Below the pieces are notes generated by a model that made no database searches, was not told the origin of the DNA, and saw nothing but the letters and a program-made list of their open reading frames with translations. A stretch of DNA of 64,000 nt from Chrysomallon squamiferum (Eukaryota; Mollusca; Gastropoda; Neomphalida; Peltospiridae), in NCBI GenBank assembly GCA_012295275.1, contig CM022677.1, forward strand, positions 26,480,044-26,544,043, written 5' to 3'. Within the stretch, counting starts at the first letter, position 1; every line of letters starts with the position of its first letter. Of the stretch, positions 47,841 through 64,000 are shown one piece after another. The position numbers and the translations under genes are program-made.

Positions 47841-48839
47841 GAAGAAGAAGAAGAAGAAGAAGAAGGAGAATCCAGTTCCAAAATACCGAAATTCAGTTTT
47901 GCTAACTGTCGATATGGTTGACTCTGATATATTTTTGTTATTGAAATCAAACAAAGTTAATTGCATGAACAAAATTGTTATAACATACTACTACTAATAC
48001 TACTACTACTACTACTAATAATAATAATAGTAGTAGTAGTAGTAGTAGTAGTAATAAGAATAATAATAATGATTCAGCCAAATGATTATTTATTTATTTA
48101 TTCCAGTTAATGGTAAGTGGAGTACATGGTATGCAGGAACTGAACAACCGTGCAGTCCAACATGTGGCGCAGTAAGAAATCGCTATATAAATTACTACAG
48201 AAAGTGTAATAACCCTGCACCATCAGCACATGGTGACTATTGTCAGGGCTCACACAAAAAGCAAGTGATGAAAGGTTGTCAAATTATCAGATGTCCAAGT
48301 AACTATCTTTATCTATTTTCAATTTACTTAAAAATGGTCGAATTTAATCAACACTTCTACATTTTGAAGAAGTAGTCTAATTATCCGCTTCCAGTTTATG
48401 TTTCACTTGTTTAATTTGAACCAGTCTTTTACTTAATTAATAACAGGAAAATACTGTAGTTCAAAAATATCCGTGCACCACCATTTTTCTCTAGACGGAT
48501 AGGGTTTCTGAGAAACAACGACTACTGAACAACAGTATTTCGTTATTTAATTCACTTTAATATGTAAATATTTAGATTTTAATTTTCAGTTGATGGAAAT
48601 TGGGGTCTATGGGAGGCAATAACCAGAGAGCCGTGCAGTGTCACGTGCGGTGATTCTCCAGGACGGCGGGATGTTGTTTATTTCAGACGCTGTGACAGCC
48701 CGTACTCACAATATGGTGGGAAGGAGTGTCCCGGCCCTGACCGAAAGGTTCCTCAAGAGACATGTCACAGTAAAACAAAATGTCCTGGTAATATTATAGT
48801 TTTTGTTACGGTTTTATTAGTATTGCTGTTGTTGTGTTG

Positions 48840-48873
48840 GTATTACTGCTACTACTATCACTACTACTGTCAA

Positions 48874-48913
<40 letters not shown>

Positions 48914-48915
48914 TC
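48840..48915. repeat. Triplet microsatellites in intron 3 of gene 2
   Basis: (ACT)n then (ATT)n at 48845-48913, followed by CA- and TA-rich sequence at 48985-49035 that runs directly into the broken exon remnant. Confidence 0.85.
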
Positions 48916-49036
48916 TTTTTTCTTTTTTTTACTTCTTAAATAATTATTAATTTATGTTTTGTCATTCTTTTTCTCTTTCTCACAAACACACATACACACA
49001 GTAATATATATATATATATACTCACACACAAACAGT

Positions 49037-49064
49037 AAATGTGTTGTATCAGGAAAATGTCCTG
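49037..49064 (+). pseudogene. Remnant of the third TSP1 exon of gene 2
   Basis: The last 28 nt of the exon (encoding KCVVSGKCPG) plus an intact donor and downstream intron remain. The first ~167 nt are replaced by CA- and TA-rich simple repeat. The fragment aligns with 41137-41164 in gene 1 and 56010-56037 in gene 3. Confidence 0.85.
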
Positions 49065-49118
49065 GTATTTTTTATTATTGTCTTCAACATATTAATCATC
49101 ATCACGATGATAATGACG

Positions 49119-49129
<11 letters not shown>

Positions 49130-49175
<46 letters not shown>

Positions 49176-49428
49176 TCGAGGCAAGATCAAAATAAATTGA
49201 GACATTGTATATTTCAGTTGCGTGAAAAATTATAAGCTATATAAATATAACAGAAAATAAAATAATTTAATTTTAGATCAAAATATTTAAATAATAAATC
49301 AGTTTGTTAATAACAAAATTTCTGACGTATTTCAAAATTGGAAAATGTTTTTTTTTTTTTTTTAATAAGGCATCACTGGGTTGTTTTTATTTATTGTATT
49401 TTTATTTATTTATTTATTTATTTATTTA

Positions 49429-49475
<47 letters not shown>
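49130..49475. repeat. (AAT)n, poly-T, (TTTA)n and (ATT)n in the intron before TSP1-4 of gene 2
   Basis: (AAT)n at about 49118-49174, T-run at 49347-49363, (TTTA)n at about 49400-49430 and (ATT)n at about 49431-49474. Confidence 0.88.
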
Positions 49476-49477
<2 letters not shown>

Positions 49478-49809
49478 TTGTTTTCTTAGTCGATGGAGGT
49501 TGGAGTGATTGGAAAATAAAGGACGAAGGACCGTGTAGTGTTACTTGTGACGGTACTGGAGTGAAGGACGTTACTAAAAATAGACAGTGTAATAACCCAG
49601 AACCCAAACATGGTGGCAAGTCTTGTGAAGGGTCCGACGAAAAGACATTTCAAGAGGAATGTATTGTAGCAGAAAAATGTCCTGGTATTTTTTATTATTG
49701 TGATCAACATGAACATCATAATATTAATTATCATGATAGTTATTATTTTCATGATTATTATTATTATAATAAATAGTAGTAGTGGTAGTAGTAGTAGTAG
49801 TAGTAGTAC

Positions 49810-49817
<8 letters not shown>

Positions 49818-49862
<45 letters not shown>
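49818..49862. repeat. (CT)n microsatellite between TSP1-4 and TSP1-5 exons of gene 2
   Basis: About 45 bp of pure (CT)n after a (GTA)n stretch. In gene 3 the matching intron has 112 bp of (CT)n at 56732-56843; gene 1 has none there. Confidence 0.88.
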
Positions 49863-49866
<4 letters not shown>

Positions 49867-49973
49867 AACGACAGCAACAAACACGCTGCTAATGATAATA
49901 ATAACAATAACAATAACATCAAAATAAAATTATGTGAGTTGAATTTTATAATTAAACTGTCTTTAAAATTATA

Positions 49974-50006
<33 letters not shown>

Positions 50007-50043
50007 GTTCTTGTTCTAGTTCTTATTGCTTTTATTTTCTTAG

Positions 50044-50239
50044 TCGATGGAGGTTGGAGTGACTGGAATATAAAAGGATGAAGGACCGTGTAGTATTACC
50101 TGTGGGGGTATTGGAGTGAAGGACATTACAGAAAACAGACAGTGTAATAACCCAGAACCCCAACATGGTGGCAAGTCATGTGTAGGATCCAACGACAACA
50201 CAGTCCAAGAGGAATGTATTGTAACAGAAGAATGTCCTG
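50044..50239 (+). pseudogene. Frameshifted TSP1-5 exon of gene 2
   Basis: Length 196 nt instead of 195. The reading after SDWNIK meets TGA at 50079-50081. Relative to gene 1 and gene 3 there is one additional A in the run before GGATGAAGG. Downstream of it the +1 frame continues with normal TSP1 residues (KDITENRQCNN, EECIVTEECPG), so the lesion looks recent. Confidence 0.85.
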
Positions 50240-50843
50240 GTACTGTTTTTCTTATATTAATCATAATGACCATCCATAATATTAATAATAATAACAATAA
50301 ACAACAACAAATCAAACCATTTAAATCATAAATCAATGTGTTGATAAGTAAATTTCAGTGTCTACTTTTGCTTTAGAATAATATATAATATGCTTTATAA
50401 TGATACATAACAATACGTAATACATTATAATGATACATAACAACACGTAAGGCTTTATAAGGATATATAATTGTATGTAATGAATTATACTGATATATAA
50501 CGATATGATATGCTTTATAATTATATATAATGATTTGACAAAATGCTTTATTTTGATGTATAATGATATGTAATGCTTTGTAATGGGTTTTGTTTATGTT
50601 TTATTTTTTTTCCTAGTTCATGGTGGATGGGGCCCATGGCATGTAACTGAAGTAGGTGTATGCAATGTCAAATGCGGTAACGGAACTCATGTAATCCTTC
50701 ATACACGTTACTGTGACAACCCAGCCCCGTCACCCACGGGACATCTGTGTATTGGAGAAAACACAAAATTCGTTAGTGGGTCTTGTTTTGTAACCTGTAA
50801 AGGTAAGTTATTTCTTTTTGTATTTTATTTTATTTTAGTTTAT

Positions 50844-50874
<31 letters not shown>

Positions 50875-51036
50875 TATTCAGTATATGCTAGATAACCAAA
50901 CGAAAAAGAGAGAACTATTTTTCTTATTGATTTATTACTTTAAGACTAAAGGTTTCTTTTCCACACACACACACACAATGCTTTTATAAGCTAATATATA
51001 TATATATATATACGACAATTGTTTTTAATATTATTA

Positions 51037-51107
<71 letters not shown>

Positions 51108-51733
51108 TTAATATTCAGGCAAAAGGGTTGACGTAATAAAAGAGAATTTGGATCTGTTGCTACTGATAGTGGGGGGTTCTATAGCTCTTCTTCTTAGTCT
51201 TGTGACACTGTATGCTTTCAGGTATTATTAATACTATTGCCAGTTCTAGTCATCAACATAATTTTATAATTAATTATTATTGTTATTGTAATTGTTATTA
51301 TTAATATTATTATAACATTTTAATACATATTTCTCTAAATTTGGACAGATTAAAATTGTTGAGATTGTTAAGGGCATAATTATAATAAAAGAAGCCTGTA
51401 AGTTTTAATATTACACATGTTTGATAACAACATAAGCAATTATAATAATTATAATATTATAGCAATGCCAATAGGAATAGTAATAATGGAAGTAATAATA
51501 TTGATAATAATAATAACAACAATAATACGGAAACAATAATGAGCGATTTGTTTTTTAAGTAGAAATTATACTGTGTGTGTTTATTTTACTTTCTAATTAT
51601 TTTCCTTGCAGGAAACGTAAACGAAAACAACCATTATTGAAAGAAGGCATGGAGTCAGGAATTCAGCAAGATAATCCCGGATTATCTGAAAATGCTTGAT
51701 AATGTGTAATGTGTGTGTGTGTGTATGGGTGTG

Positions 51734-51737
51734 TGTC

Positions 51738-51789
<52 letters not shown>
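51734..51789. repeat. (GT)n after the stop codon of gene 2
   Basis: (GT)n tract as after genes 1 (44073) and 3 (58885), likely within or just beyond the 3' UTR. Confidence 0.85.
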
Positions 51790-51792
<3 letters not shown>

Positions 51793-52918
51793 TCGTTTTA
51801 AATGATAATAATGATTCAATGTGTAAAAAAAGAATACAAATATTGTGAACGATTAAATAACCACTGGTGAGAGCTTTTAAAAATATATCAGAAATGTTTG
51901 TAGTATTTCATTCATAAACAACAGCAACAAACACTTTAAAATATAATTTTTGTTTTGTTTTTTCTCTTTAATATCCTTGTTAATTAAGAAAACTAATCAA
52001 ATTGTTCACATGCTTCTAATAATTAACCCAAGAAAAAACGGAACTAGCTTAGACAGCTTACTTATTATTTAAAATCAAAGATAATTCTAAGAAACATAAT
52101 ATGTTGTTGTTTTTGTTTTTTTTTTTTTTTATATTTTAAGTACATAAGCCTTAAATCAGAAATCCGGACTATCTCCGGAGCAAACCTTGCAAATTGGTCA
52201 ACCGCTAAAAGTTCAACAATAGTTTTTCAAATGTTAATTACTTTTGTCTAAGTATCCCGTTATTTCTCCACTGACATCACACCATAACACAAATCATAAA
52301 ACATTTAAAAAAAAAAAAATGTAATTTTTACAATAATTGTCCAGACGTTAGCAATTTTTGTCTCTTTCGAGTTCCAGCATAATTTATTATTTATCACAAT
52401 AATTTATTATAATGGCGTATCTAAAAGTAAATTCAGTAATATTAAGATGTCATGAAAAATTCGTTTATTCGTTTTCTTTGCCGTCTGACCAACGTCTTTG
52501 CGGTTCAGTGTTATTGTTAAATTAAGTAGAACTACCACTACCACTGCTATCACTACTAATACAACATCAAGTATTACATTATGATTACTACTACACAACC
52601 GATAAAAAAAAAAAAAAAAAAAAAAAAAATATGTTGGTAATAAACATATGCAAAGCAGAAGTCCTGTTTTCTGTTGCACGTTTATTTTAGGTGTTCATAA
52701 AGCTAAGATTCTAAACTGTGTCAGTCTGATGACATCAACATACAGAACTGGGTTTATATTATAAACACTGTTAATAGCTTTTCTTATTAATTATTATAAT
52801 AATTTAATCATTTATTATTTAACATGGGTTTAATAACTAATAAATAAAATAATAACATAATCAACAACAACAACAACAAGAGCAACAACAACAATAACAA
52901 TAACGATAATAATATTAA

Positions 52919-52973
<55 letters not shown>

Positions 52974-53100
52974 TTACATATATAAATACATGTAATTCCA
53001 GCATTCTACCTTTCATGATAAATGTGATAATAATAATAATAACCAGTTATTCCAAACGCGCGCGAACACACACACACACACACATTCTGCTAGATAAATG

Positions 53101-53146
<46 letters not shown>

Positions 53147-54055
53147 TCGTTATTTGAATGAGATTTTACATATTAATGAATTTAGTTCTGCTATAGCAGG
53201 TACTCGATGAACGACATCTCGATAAAGGGCTAACCGGTCATTTAGACTATTTGAATGACGTCATCTACTACAAACGCCAAAAAATAATAATAAAAAATAA
53301 AGAAATAGAAGTGTACCAAAAAATATTTATTTCTCCAATTACTATTGCTGGCTGACATAATAATCGTTCCTACACTGAGTTCTTCTTATAACGTGTAAGT
53401 AAATTAGTAAATTAGTAATAGCAATTAAGTAAGTAAATACTTAATAACAGATTAATTTAAACACTACCTACCAGCGACTGCAGACGACAATATTTTTCTA
53501 TTTTGTAGCAGAGTTAATGGCCACCATAGATTTTTTTAGAAATATTAATATAATTATAATAATAGTAATAATAATGAAAAAAATTATAATAACAACAACC
53601 AAAACAACAACAATAACAACAACAATAGCAACAACAATGACAAAAACAATTGCAGCAACAACATAAAAACAAAACATTTTCTTTCGGCGTAAATATCTCT
53701 TGAAAAACCGAAAACTAAGGCCGGGCGAATGTAAGGGGCGATATAAAGAGAATCAGTTAAATAAATCACTCACCACAAGTAAACGATCGACAACTCTTAC
53801 TCATTTACATATCAGTAGATATGACCGTAACCATATGAGGCAAATGACGATTTTTTATTATGATTTTTTTATGCAGAGATTTTATTTTAAAAATATAAAA
53901 TATAAATCTCTATTACGATAGAAAGGCTGTCCACTGAATGAATTCGTTTATGTCTCCGGTTACTGTTTAAAGTCTACCGACATTGCTTTAGAATTGCTAT
54001 ATTTTGACACATTAATGAATTAAATATATACTATTATGTTACAGGTTCTAACAAA
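51790..54055. other. Spacer between array genes 2 and 3, with a promoter deletion at about 53981
   Basis: No gene. (GTA)n at 52919-52972, (ATT)n at 53103-53145 and poly-A at 52605-52629. At 53971-53995 GTCTACCGAC is joined almost directly to TTTAGAATTGC. In unit 1 these anchors are about 350 bp apart (38711 and 39071), and the missing part contains the GATTGG/TATAAAAG promoter. Confidence 0.8.
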
Positions 54056-58821
<4,766 letters not shown>

Positions 58822-58880
58822 AAGAAGGCATGGAGTCAGGAGTTCAGCAAGATAATCCTGGATTATCTGAAAATGCTTGA
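58822..58880 (+). pseudogene. Out-of-frame former tail of gene 3
   Basis: Sequence encoding KEGMESGVQQDNPGLSENA in the old frame is still nearly identical to genes 1 and 2 and ends with TGA at 58878-58880, but it lies after the new stop. Confidence 0.8.
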
Positions 58881-58882
58881 TA

Positions 58883-58924
<42 letters not shown>

Positions 58925-60893
58925 GGGTGTGTGTAAAGTAGTTACTGATTGTAAAACTATTTAATATGATATGTATATTCTGACAAACTGTTATCGTATT
59001 TAACTATTTATTTATTTCTTTGATTTGATTTGTTTTAAATGAACTAGTTAATTTGAAACTGAAGTACTGAAAAGGCGTGATAATCTCTAATGTGTGTGTG
59101 TGTGTGTATGCGTGTATGCGTGAAATAGTTTTTATTATTGAATGTGTAAAAAAGAATATAAAAAATACTGTGAACGATTATTTTTCCAAATAAAAATAAC
59201 CACTGTTGTGAGCTTACTTATAAAAAAAAAATATAAAAAATGTTTGTACTGTTTCATTCATAACAGAGAAATTGAATATTTGAAACATAATGTTTTTTGT
59301 TTCCTCTAATACTTAAATTTGTTAATAATCTTGTTAATTAGGAAAGTAATCATATATTTCACATGCTTCTAATAATTTACCCAAGAAAAAACTGAATTAG
59401 CTTAGATTGCTTGCTTATTTATTTAAAATAATAGACAATTCTAAGAAACACAATTTAAAATTTAATATTTGTGATTGCCGAGACATTAAGAATTTAATAA
59501 AATAATTCTAATTGGAATGGTGTTTATTGATCATTAAATACATATGTGTATTGATGTATATATTAATATATTGTTGTGCGTCTGTCTGTGCGTGCATGCG
59601 TGTTTGTGTTTAAGAATCAAAAACAGACTGGCTCGATACCTTTTTATTCTTAAAAAAAAAAAAAAATATTGTTTTTCAAATTTTATTTCTAAAGATTCGA
59701 TTTGATTTAATGTCTATGAGCGCTGGCAACTTTAATTTTAAAGCTAATTACAATATATTAGTCCTGACGATGACAACACATTAATCTTGTTAAGAAGAAC
59801 AACAACAATAAAAAAAACGCATCTATTTTAATATCCGGATTTTTATTAATTATGAAAATCCTTTGTTTTCGCTAATATTCGGAACACTAACCAAAAGGAA
59901 CGATAACTATGTCATTTTGTCTGCCTCGTTGCCAAAATGTCACCATAATGGAAAAGAAAAAATTAAAAATCAGAAAACTATTTTTTATCCGAAGTAGGTC
60001 AACCGCTAACATTTCAAAAATAGTTTTAGTTACTTTAATTACTTCTGCTTATAGAAATGTGTATCACATTATTCCTCTACTGATTTTACACCATGACACA
60101 AGTAAGTAAATTATTTGTTTTGAAAAAATGTTATTTTAAGTATTATAATATATTATTATTATTATACACACTTTTTATAATGGCTTATATAAAATTAAAA
60201 TCAGTAACATTAAGTTGTCATTTGCTGTTCTGTGTCTATATCAACATCTTTTCAGTTCACATCCCAAGTTATTGTAGTTACCAATCTGACAAACAGGAAC
60301 ATGATTTTGTTATAAAGAAAACTTTCACAAATAATCATTATTTCAAAATATCAAAAATCAGAAGATGCCTTAATTCTGTTGAAAAATATGTTAAGAAAAT
60401 TGGGTAATATTTACAGTTATAATTTAGGCTTCCTTAGCACAAACTTTCCTGAAAATATTTTGCAGTTAGTTTTTCTTCCAGTAGACAAAATGCTTCTTTT
60501 GGTTAAACAGGTAATTTAACAGAATATAAAAATACCAATCATTATTTCATCAGTATAAAAAAAGATAATAAAGAAATAATTAATTCTGTTATTATCATAA
60601 TAACAGCAATAACAACAACAATAATAATAGCTTAAAACACCAGTATTAAAATTAATGTGAATACTGTTATTACTACTATGCTAGTACAATAACTAGTGTA
60701 CTGTGCTACTGCTACATTATAATAAATTATAACCTATTTAATATATATCTTTACTTGTGTTAGTAACTTTTTAGTATACCCCTTACTACAACTACTATTA
60801 CTACTGCTACACTACAACTAATATTACTAACATTATTATTGATAACTACTGCTATTGATAATAATTTTTTGTTTTGTTATAAATATATTTCAG
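58881..60893. other. Spacer between array genes 3 and 4
   Basis: (GT)n at 58885-58914, then AT-rich DNA. From 59672 homology to the start of the units (GATTTGATTTAATGTCTATG and GCGCTGGCAACTTTAATTTT) marks diverged unit 4. Short open frames at 59909-60407 have no recognisable domains and are not annotated. Confidence 0.6.
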
Positions 60894-61256
60894 GTTTATT
60901 CTTGGTGTTCATGTGTAATTAAGATCATAAACTATGTCTGTGTGATCATTGTACTGGTAATGTTAACAAGATATTGCACTGGCTTTAACATAAGCCCTGT
61001 GATAGGTTTGTATTAATTATTATAATAATTTAACCATATTTATTATTTACTGTGTTTTATTAATTCATAATTTTAATATTATCATTACTACTATATTTAC
61101 TCTATTATTATTATTATTTTAATGGTTATTGTTATTATTATTATTGTTCTTATTATATGTTGTTGTTATAGCAGTAGTAGTAGTTGTTGTTTAGGATATA
61201 TTTTAAATAAGGTATTTTAATGGCCTCTTTTTAACAAGCTCAACTTTCATACATCC

Positions 61257-61291
<35 letters not shown>

Positions 61292-61301
61292 CATAATTCT
61301 T

Positions 61302-61337
<36 letters not shown>

Positions 61338-63520
61338 TTCCTTATCAGTATAAACAGACATATATAAAATAAAAATGTGCCGACACACACAATCCTAATT
61401 CTTATATATATAGATATATAGATAGATAAACATACATTATATATGAAATGGACACACAAAGACATACATGATATATCATTCAGGATAAAAACTTTTACTA
61501 ATCTGAGTATCATCATCTTCATCTTTAGAATGTTAACTGTTTATATTTGTTTACACATAGATGGAGGTTAACAACATCTTATTTTTCTTAAAATGATGCA
61601 GTTAATTATCATATTTGTAATAACTAATACCAATTAATATTAATCATTATTATATTTATTATGCAATTAATATAAATTTATATTTTATTATGAATTAATC
61701 ATTAGTGTGCTTTTAATATAAATTGGTATTATGTTAATTATGAAAATAATATAAATCATTATTATTTTTATAATCAAATTAATATAAATCATTATTATCG
61801 TTATTATTTTATTAATATAAATCATTATTATCTTTATTATTTTATTAATATAAACCTTTATAATGCTTTTCAGTCAGAGTGATGAATTTTGTCATTATTT
61901 CTTACTGCTGTTTCTTGTTTTCTCTCCAAAGTTGACGGAGGTTGGAGCTCCTGGGTGAGAGGGTATGTGTCAAAGTGTTTGGGTAGATGTGGAAAAACTG
62001 GGTTTCAGTCTGTAAGGTATACACGAAAGTGTGACAAACCAACACCCTCCCCAGGGGGACTGGGGTGTCATGGGTCACCAGAAAAGAAAGTCAATTGGAG
62101 ATGTGCGGTTCCACCATGTCCAAGTGATTACCTATATAACTTTCTACAATGCTTTAACTTAATTCAAATAAAGTGTTTACACACATCCAAGTTTTATAAA
62201 TATATCTTCTTTTTTTTTTCTTTTTTTTTAATTTCTTTAATTTAATTTAATTTTATTGAAGTAAATATATTGTTCACACATATAAAAGTTTTATATACAT
62301 ATTTTATTGATTCTTTAATTTCTTTTAATGTTGTTAACGTGAAAATTGTTCACTATATCAAGATCTTGTATATGTATTTTTCAAAATCTTTAGTTCTAAC
62401 TTAAGTGAAATAAATTATTCTCCCATTGTCCAAGTCTTACATGAGTTTTTTAAATGCTTTATTGAAGTTTCATTTGAATAAAATGTACTGTTTATACTTT
62501 TTAAATCCTTTCGTTTAAATTAATTTTACTGACATGAAATACAGTGTTCACCCATATCCAAGACTTTAATATTTTTTCAAAAAGCTTTAATTTATGAGTG
62601 ACTAAATTTATTAAAGTTGCTCAAGTTCAGTTTATTTTTATTTATTTTTATTCCATTTAAATTATTTTGTGCCATCATAAATGTCACCACAATAAAATAT
62701 CTATTTTCTCGTTTGCTTTCAGATAGTGTGTTTATTTATTTATTTAGATTTTTGTTTTAGTAAATGGGAAATGGAGTCGTTGGATAACAACGAGTGAAGG
62801 AGTGTGCAGTGTTACGTGTGGTAGTCATGGAGTGATGGATGTCACTGAAAACAGACTCTGTAACAACCCTCCACCCCGTTTTGGTGGCAGGATGTGTGAA
62901 GGACCTGATGAAAAAGTTGTCCCAAAACAATGTTTCCCAGGAAGGAATTGCCCAGGTATTATCATTGTTTTGTTGTTCATTTCTTCCTGTTGTTCTTCTT
63001 CTTCATTTTCATCATATTCATCCCCTTTTATTCTTGTTCTTCATCTTCATCATCTGCTGTTCTTCTTCTTCTTCAGCTATTTTTCATCTTATTATTCTTC
63101 ATCAGTCTACATTTTTTTCCAATTGTTTATCATTATCTGCTTCTTCTTTCGATTCATCATATATGTTTCATCATCATCATCACTATTTGTCTTAATTTTC
63201 ATAATCTACTTTTCTTCTTCATCTTCATCATCTATTTTCATCTTCAGCATCTACTTTTCTTCTTCTTGTTAGTTTTGGAGCTGCTGTAATATAAATATCT
63301 GTTTATCCTTTACTGGATTTCAGTACATGGAGCTTGGAGTGTCTGGATCAAAAAGAGACGAGGTATCTGCAGTGTTACATGTGGAGACCGACCAGGGCTG
63401 GCCTATGTTATCAGATACAGACTGTGTAACAACCCGGAACCCAGATATGGTGGTAGAACCTGTTCCGTGCTGATGAAATGATTTTCCGAGAGGAATGTTT
63501 TTCTAGCAGAAAATGCCCTG
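60894..63520 (+). CDS. TSP1-repeat protein, array gene 4 (diverged, partial at the right edge)
   Basis: Exons 60894-61005 (leader), 61932-62123, 62761-62955 and 63324-63520, all phase 1 at the joins. The leader encodes a hydrophobic run and then [13 protein letters not shown], matching SHCYGFEISPYRRG of gene 1, but where gene 1 has ATG this exon reads ATT. The only in-frame ATG (60960) would leave too short a signal, so the start may be in an upstream exon or lost. The TSP1 repeats begin [11 protein letters not shown] (with CLGRCG instead of CSVTCG), [11 protein letters not shown] and [11 protein letters not shown]. The third exon carries a frameshift (listed separately). Later repeats, helix and tail would lie beyond 64000. 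Confidence 0.8.
61258..61335. repeat. (CA)n and (TA)n microsatellites in intron 1 of gene 4
   Basis: (CA)n at about 61259-61289 and (TA)n at about 61304-61335. Confidence 0.85.
63324..63520 (+). pseudogene. Frameshifted third TSP1 exon of gene 4
   Basis: 197 nt, where 198 is the length of the closest relatives (second TSP1 exons of genes 1-3). After GGRTCS the frame breaks and stops at TGA 63479-63481. The missing base lies in TCCGTGCTGATG; the -1 frame afterwards continues into a normal repeat end ([12 protein letters not shown]) and a good donor. Confidence 0.82.
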
Positions 63521-64000
63521 GTATTGATATCATTATTTTTTTTTTTTGAAATTCATCAGTTGTCCTATAGTTTCCTCTTTCAGTTTAATTTTATATTTTA
63601 TATATTGTTGTGTAACTCTGTTTCTTAATTTTTTTATTTTTTTTTTCACATTTATCTTTTTTGTTGCTAATTGTTAACAATAATAATATTTGTGACACAT
63701 CTAGAGTTTTGTTATATCTCTTTTCACTGTAACCTCCTTCAGCATTCTACTGTTTCTATCATGAATGAAAGAAGAAGAAAAAATAACAAAAAAATATTGC
63801 AGGTAGTGAACCATTTATCTGGCTCATCTGTACAGGAGTGTTACATAACTTGTTAAATAATACAGTGTTCTTTATTTAAATTCTTTGCTGTTTTCATCTA
63901 ATTTACTGTAAAATACATTTTGAGTATACACTTTTAATATATATTTAAAAAAGAAATTATACTTTAATCACTAGTTATCGGACAGCTTTCATTGCAGACA
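63521..64000. other. Intron of array gene 4 running off the window
   Basis: T-rich start (63535-63548), then AT-rich sequence with no recognisable exon up to the window end. Confidence 0.55.

Larger units (their letters stand above)
47489..51699 (+). pseudogene. TSP1-repeat transmembrane protein, array gene 2 (exon loss plus frameshift)
   Basis: Exons 47489-47570 (signal, identical peptide to gene 1), 48107-48298, 48590-48787, 49490-49684, 50044-50239, 50617-50802, 51119-51221 (membrane helix, NLDLLLLIVGGSIALLL region) and 51612-51699 (tail ending SENA, TGA 51697-51699). Two lesions: the third TSP1 exon is reduced to its last 28 nt at 49037-49064, and the fifth has an extra A in an A-run, giving 196 nt and a TGA at 50079-50081. 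Promoter, splice sites, helix and tail are otherwise sound. Because the damaged exon is phase 1-1, skipping it would leave an in-frame four-repeat protein of 347 residues, so residual function is possible. An assembly indel is the other explanation. Confidence 0.85.

Noticed and set aside
59909-60407. Two overlapping frames of 66 and 104 codons between array genes 3 and 4
   Set aside because: No recognisable domain or splice context, and the region is diverged unit-4 spacer.

Overview
This is eukaryotic, AT-rich, intron-rich DNA loaded with microsatellites: (CT)n, (CA)n, (ATT)n, (TTTA)n and a ~21-bp minisatellite. The gene content (a hedgehog-type Hint domain, a secreted chymotrypsin-fold protease, arrays of thrombospondin type 1 (TSP1) repeats), together with the repeat style, suggests an invertebrate animal, most likely a lophotrochozoan such as a mollusc. 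That taxonomic guess is inference. Genes were rebuilt by joining short exons at GT/AG sites in compatible phase; most long open frames are translated simple repeats.

Layout: (1) 462-2218 (+) carries the last three exons of a hedgehog-like C-terminal (Hog/Hint) protein. (2) 2.2-5.0 kb is repeat DNA, including a ~1.1 kb minisatellite. (3) 5082-8672 (+) is a complete six-exon secreted serine protease of 253 codons. (4) 8.7-12.8 kb holds a ~90-bp-arm inverted repeat with a G-rich loop and an LTR-retrotransposon relic (LTR plus primer-binding site). (5) 12.84-23.22 kb and 25.84-34.36 kb are two direct copies of one segmental duplication. Each carries one TSP1 exon on the minus strand and, on the plus strand, a small gene for a 54- or 59-residue protein made of a signal peptide, a very short middle and a hydrophobic C-terminus. 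(6) 36.3-64.0 kb is a direct tandem array of at least four TSP1 receptor-like genes: signal peptide, up to six TSP1 repeats each on its own phase-1/phase-1 exon, a transmembrane exon and a short basic tail.

In the TSP1 array, gene 1 (39140-44060) is intact at 477 residues. Gene 2 has lost one TSP1 exon and has a 1-nt insertion in another. Gene 3 has lost the TATA-containing promoter segment and has a 1-nt deletion that truncates its tail. Gene 4 is more diverged, runs off the window and has a 1-nt deletion in its third TSP1 exon. The array therefore looks like a family in rapid turnover, with duplication, exon loss, patchwork exchange between repeats and decay.

The two observations most worth following are the tiny signal/variable-middle/hydrophobic-tail genes, whose middle exon has changed while the flanking exons are almost fixed, and the TSP1 receptor array. 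No RNA genes or CRISPR arrays were seen.
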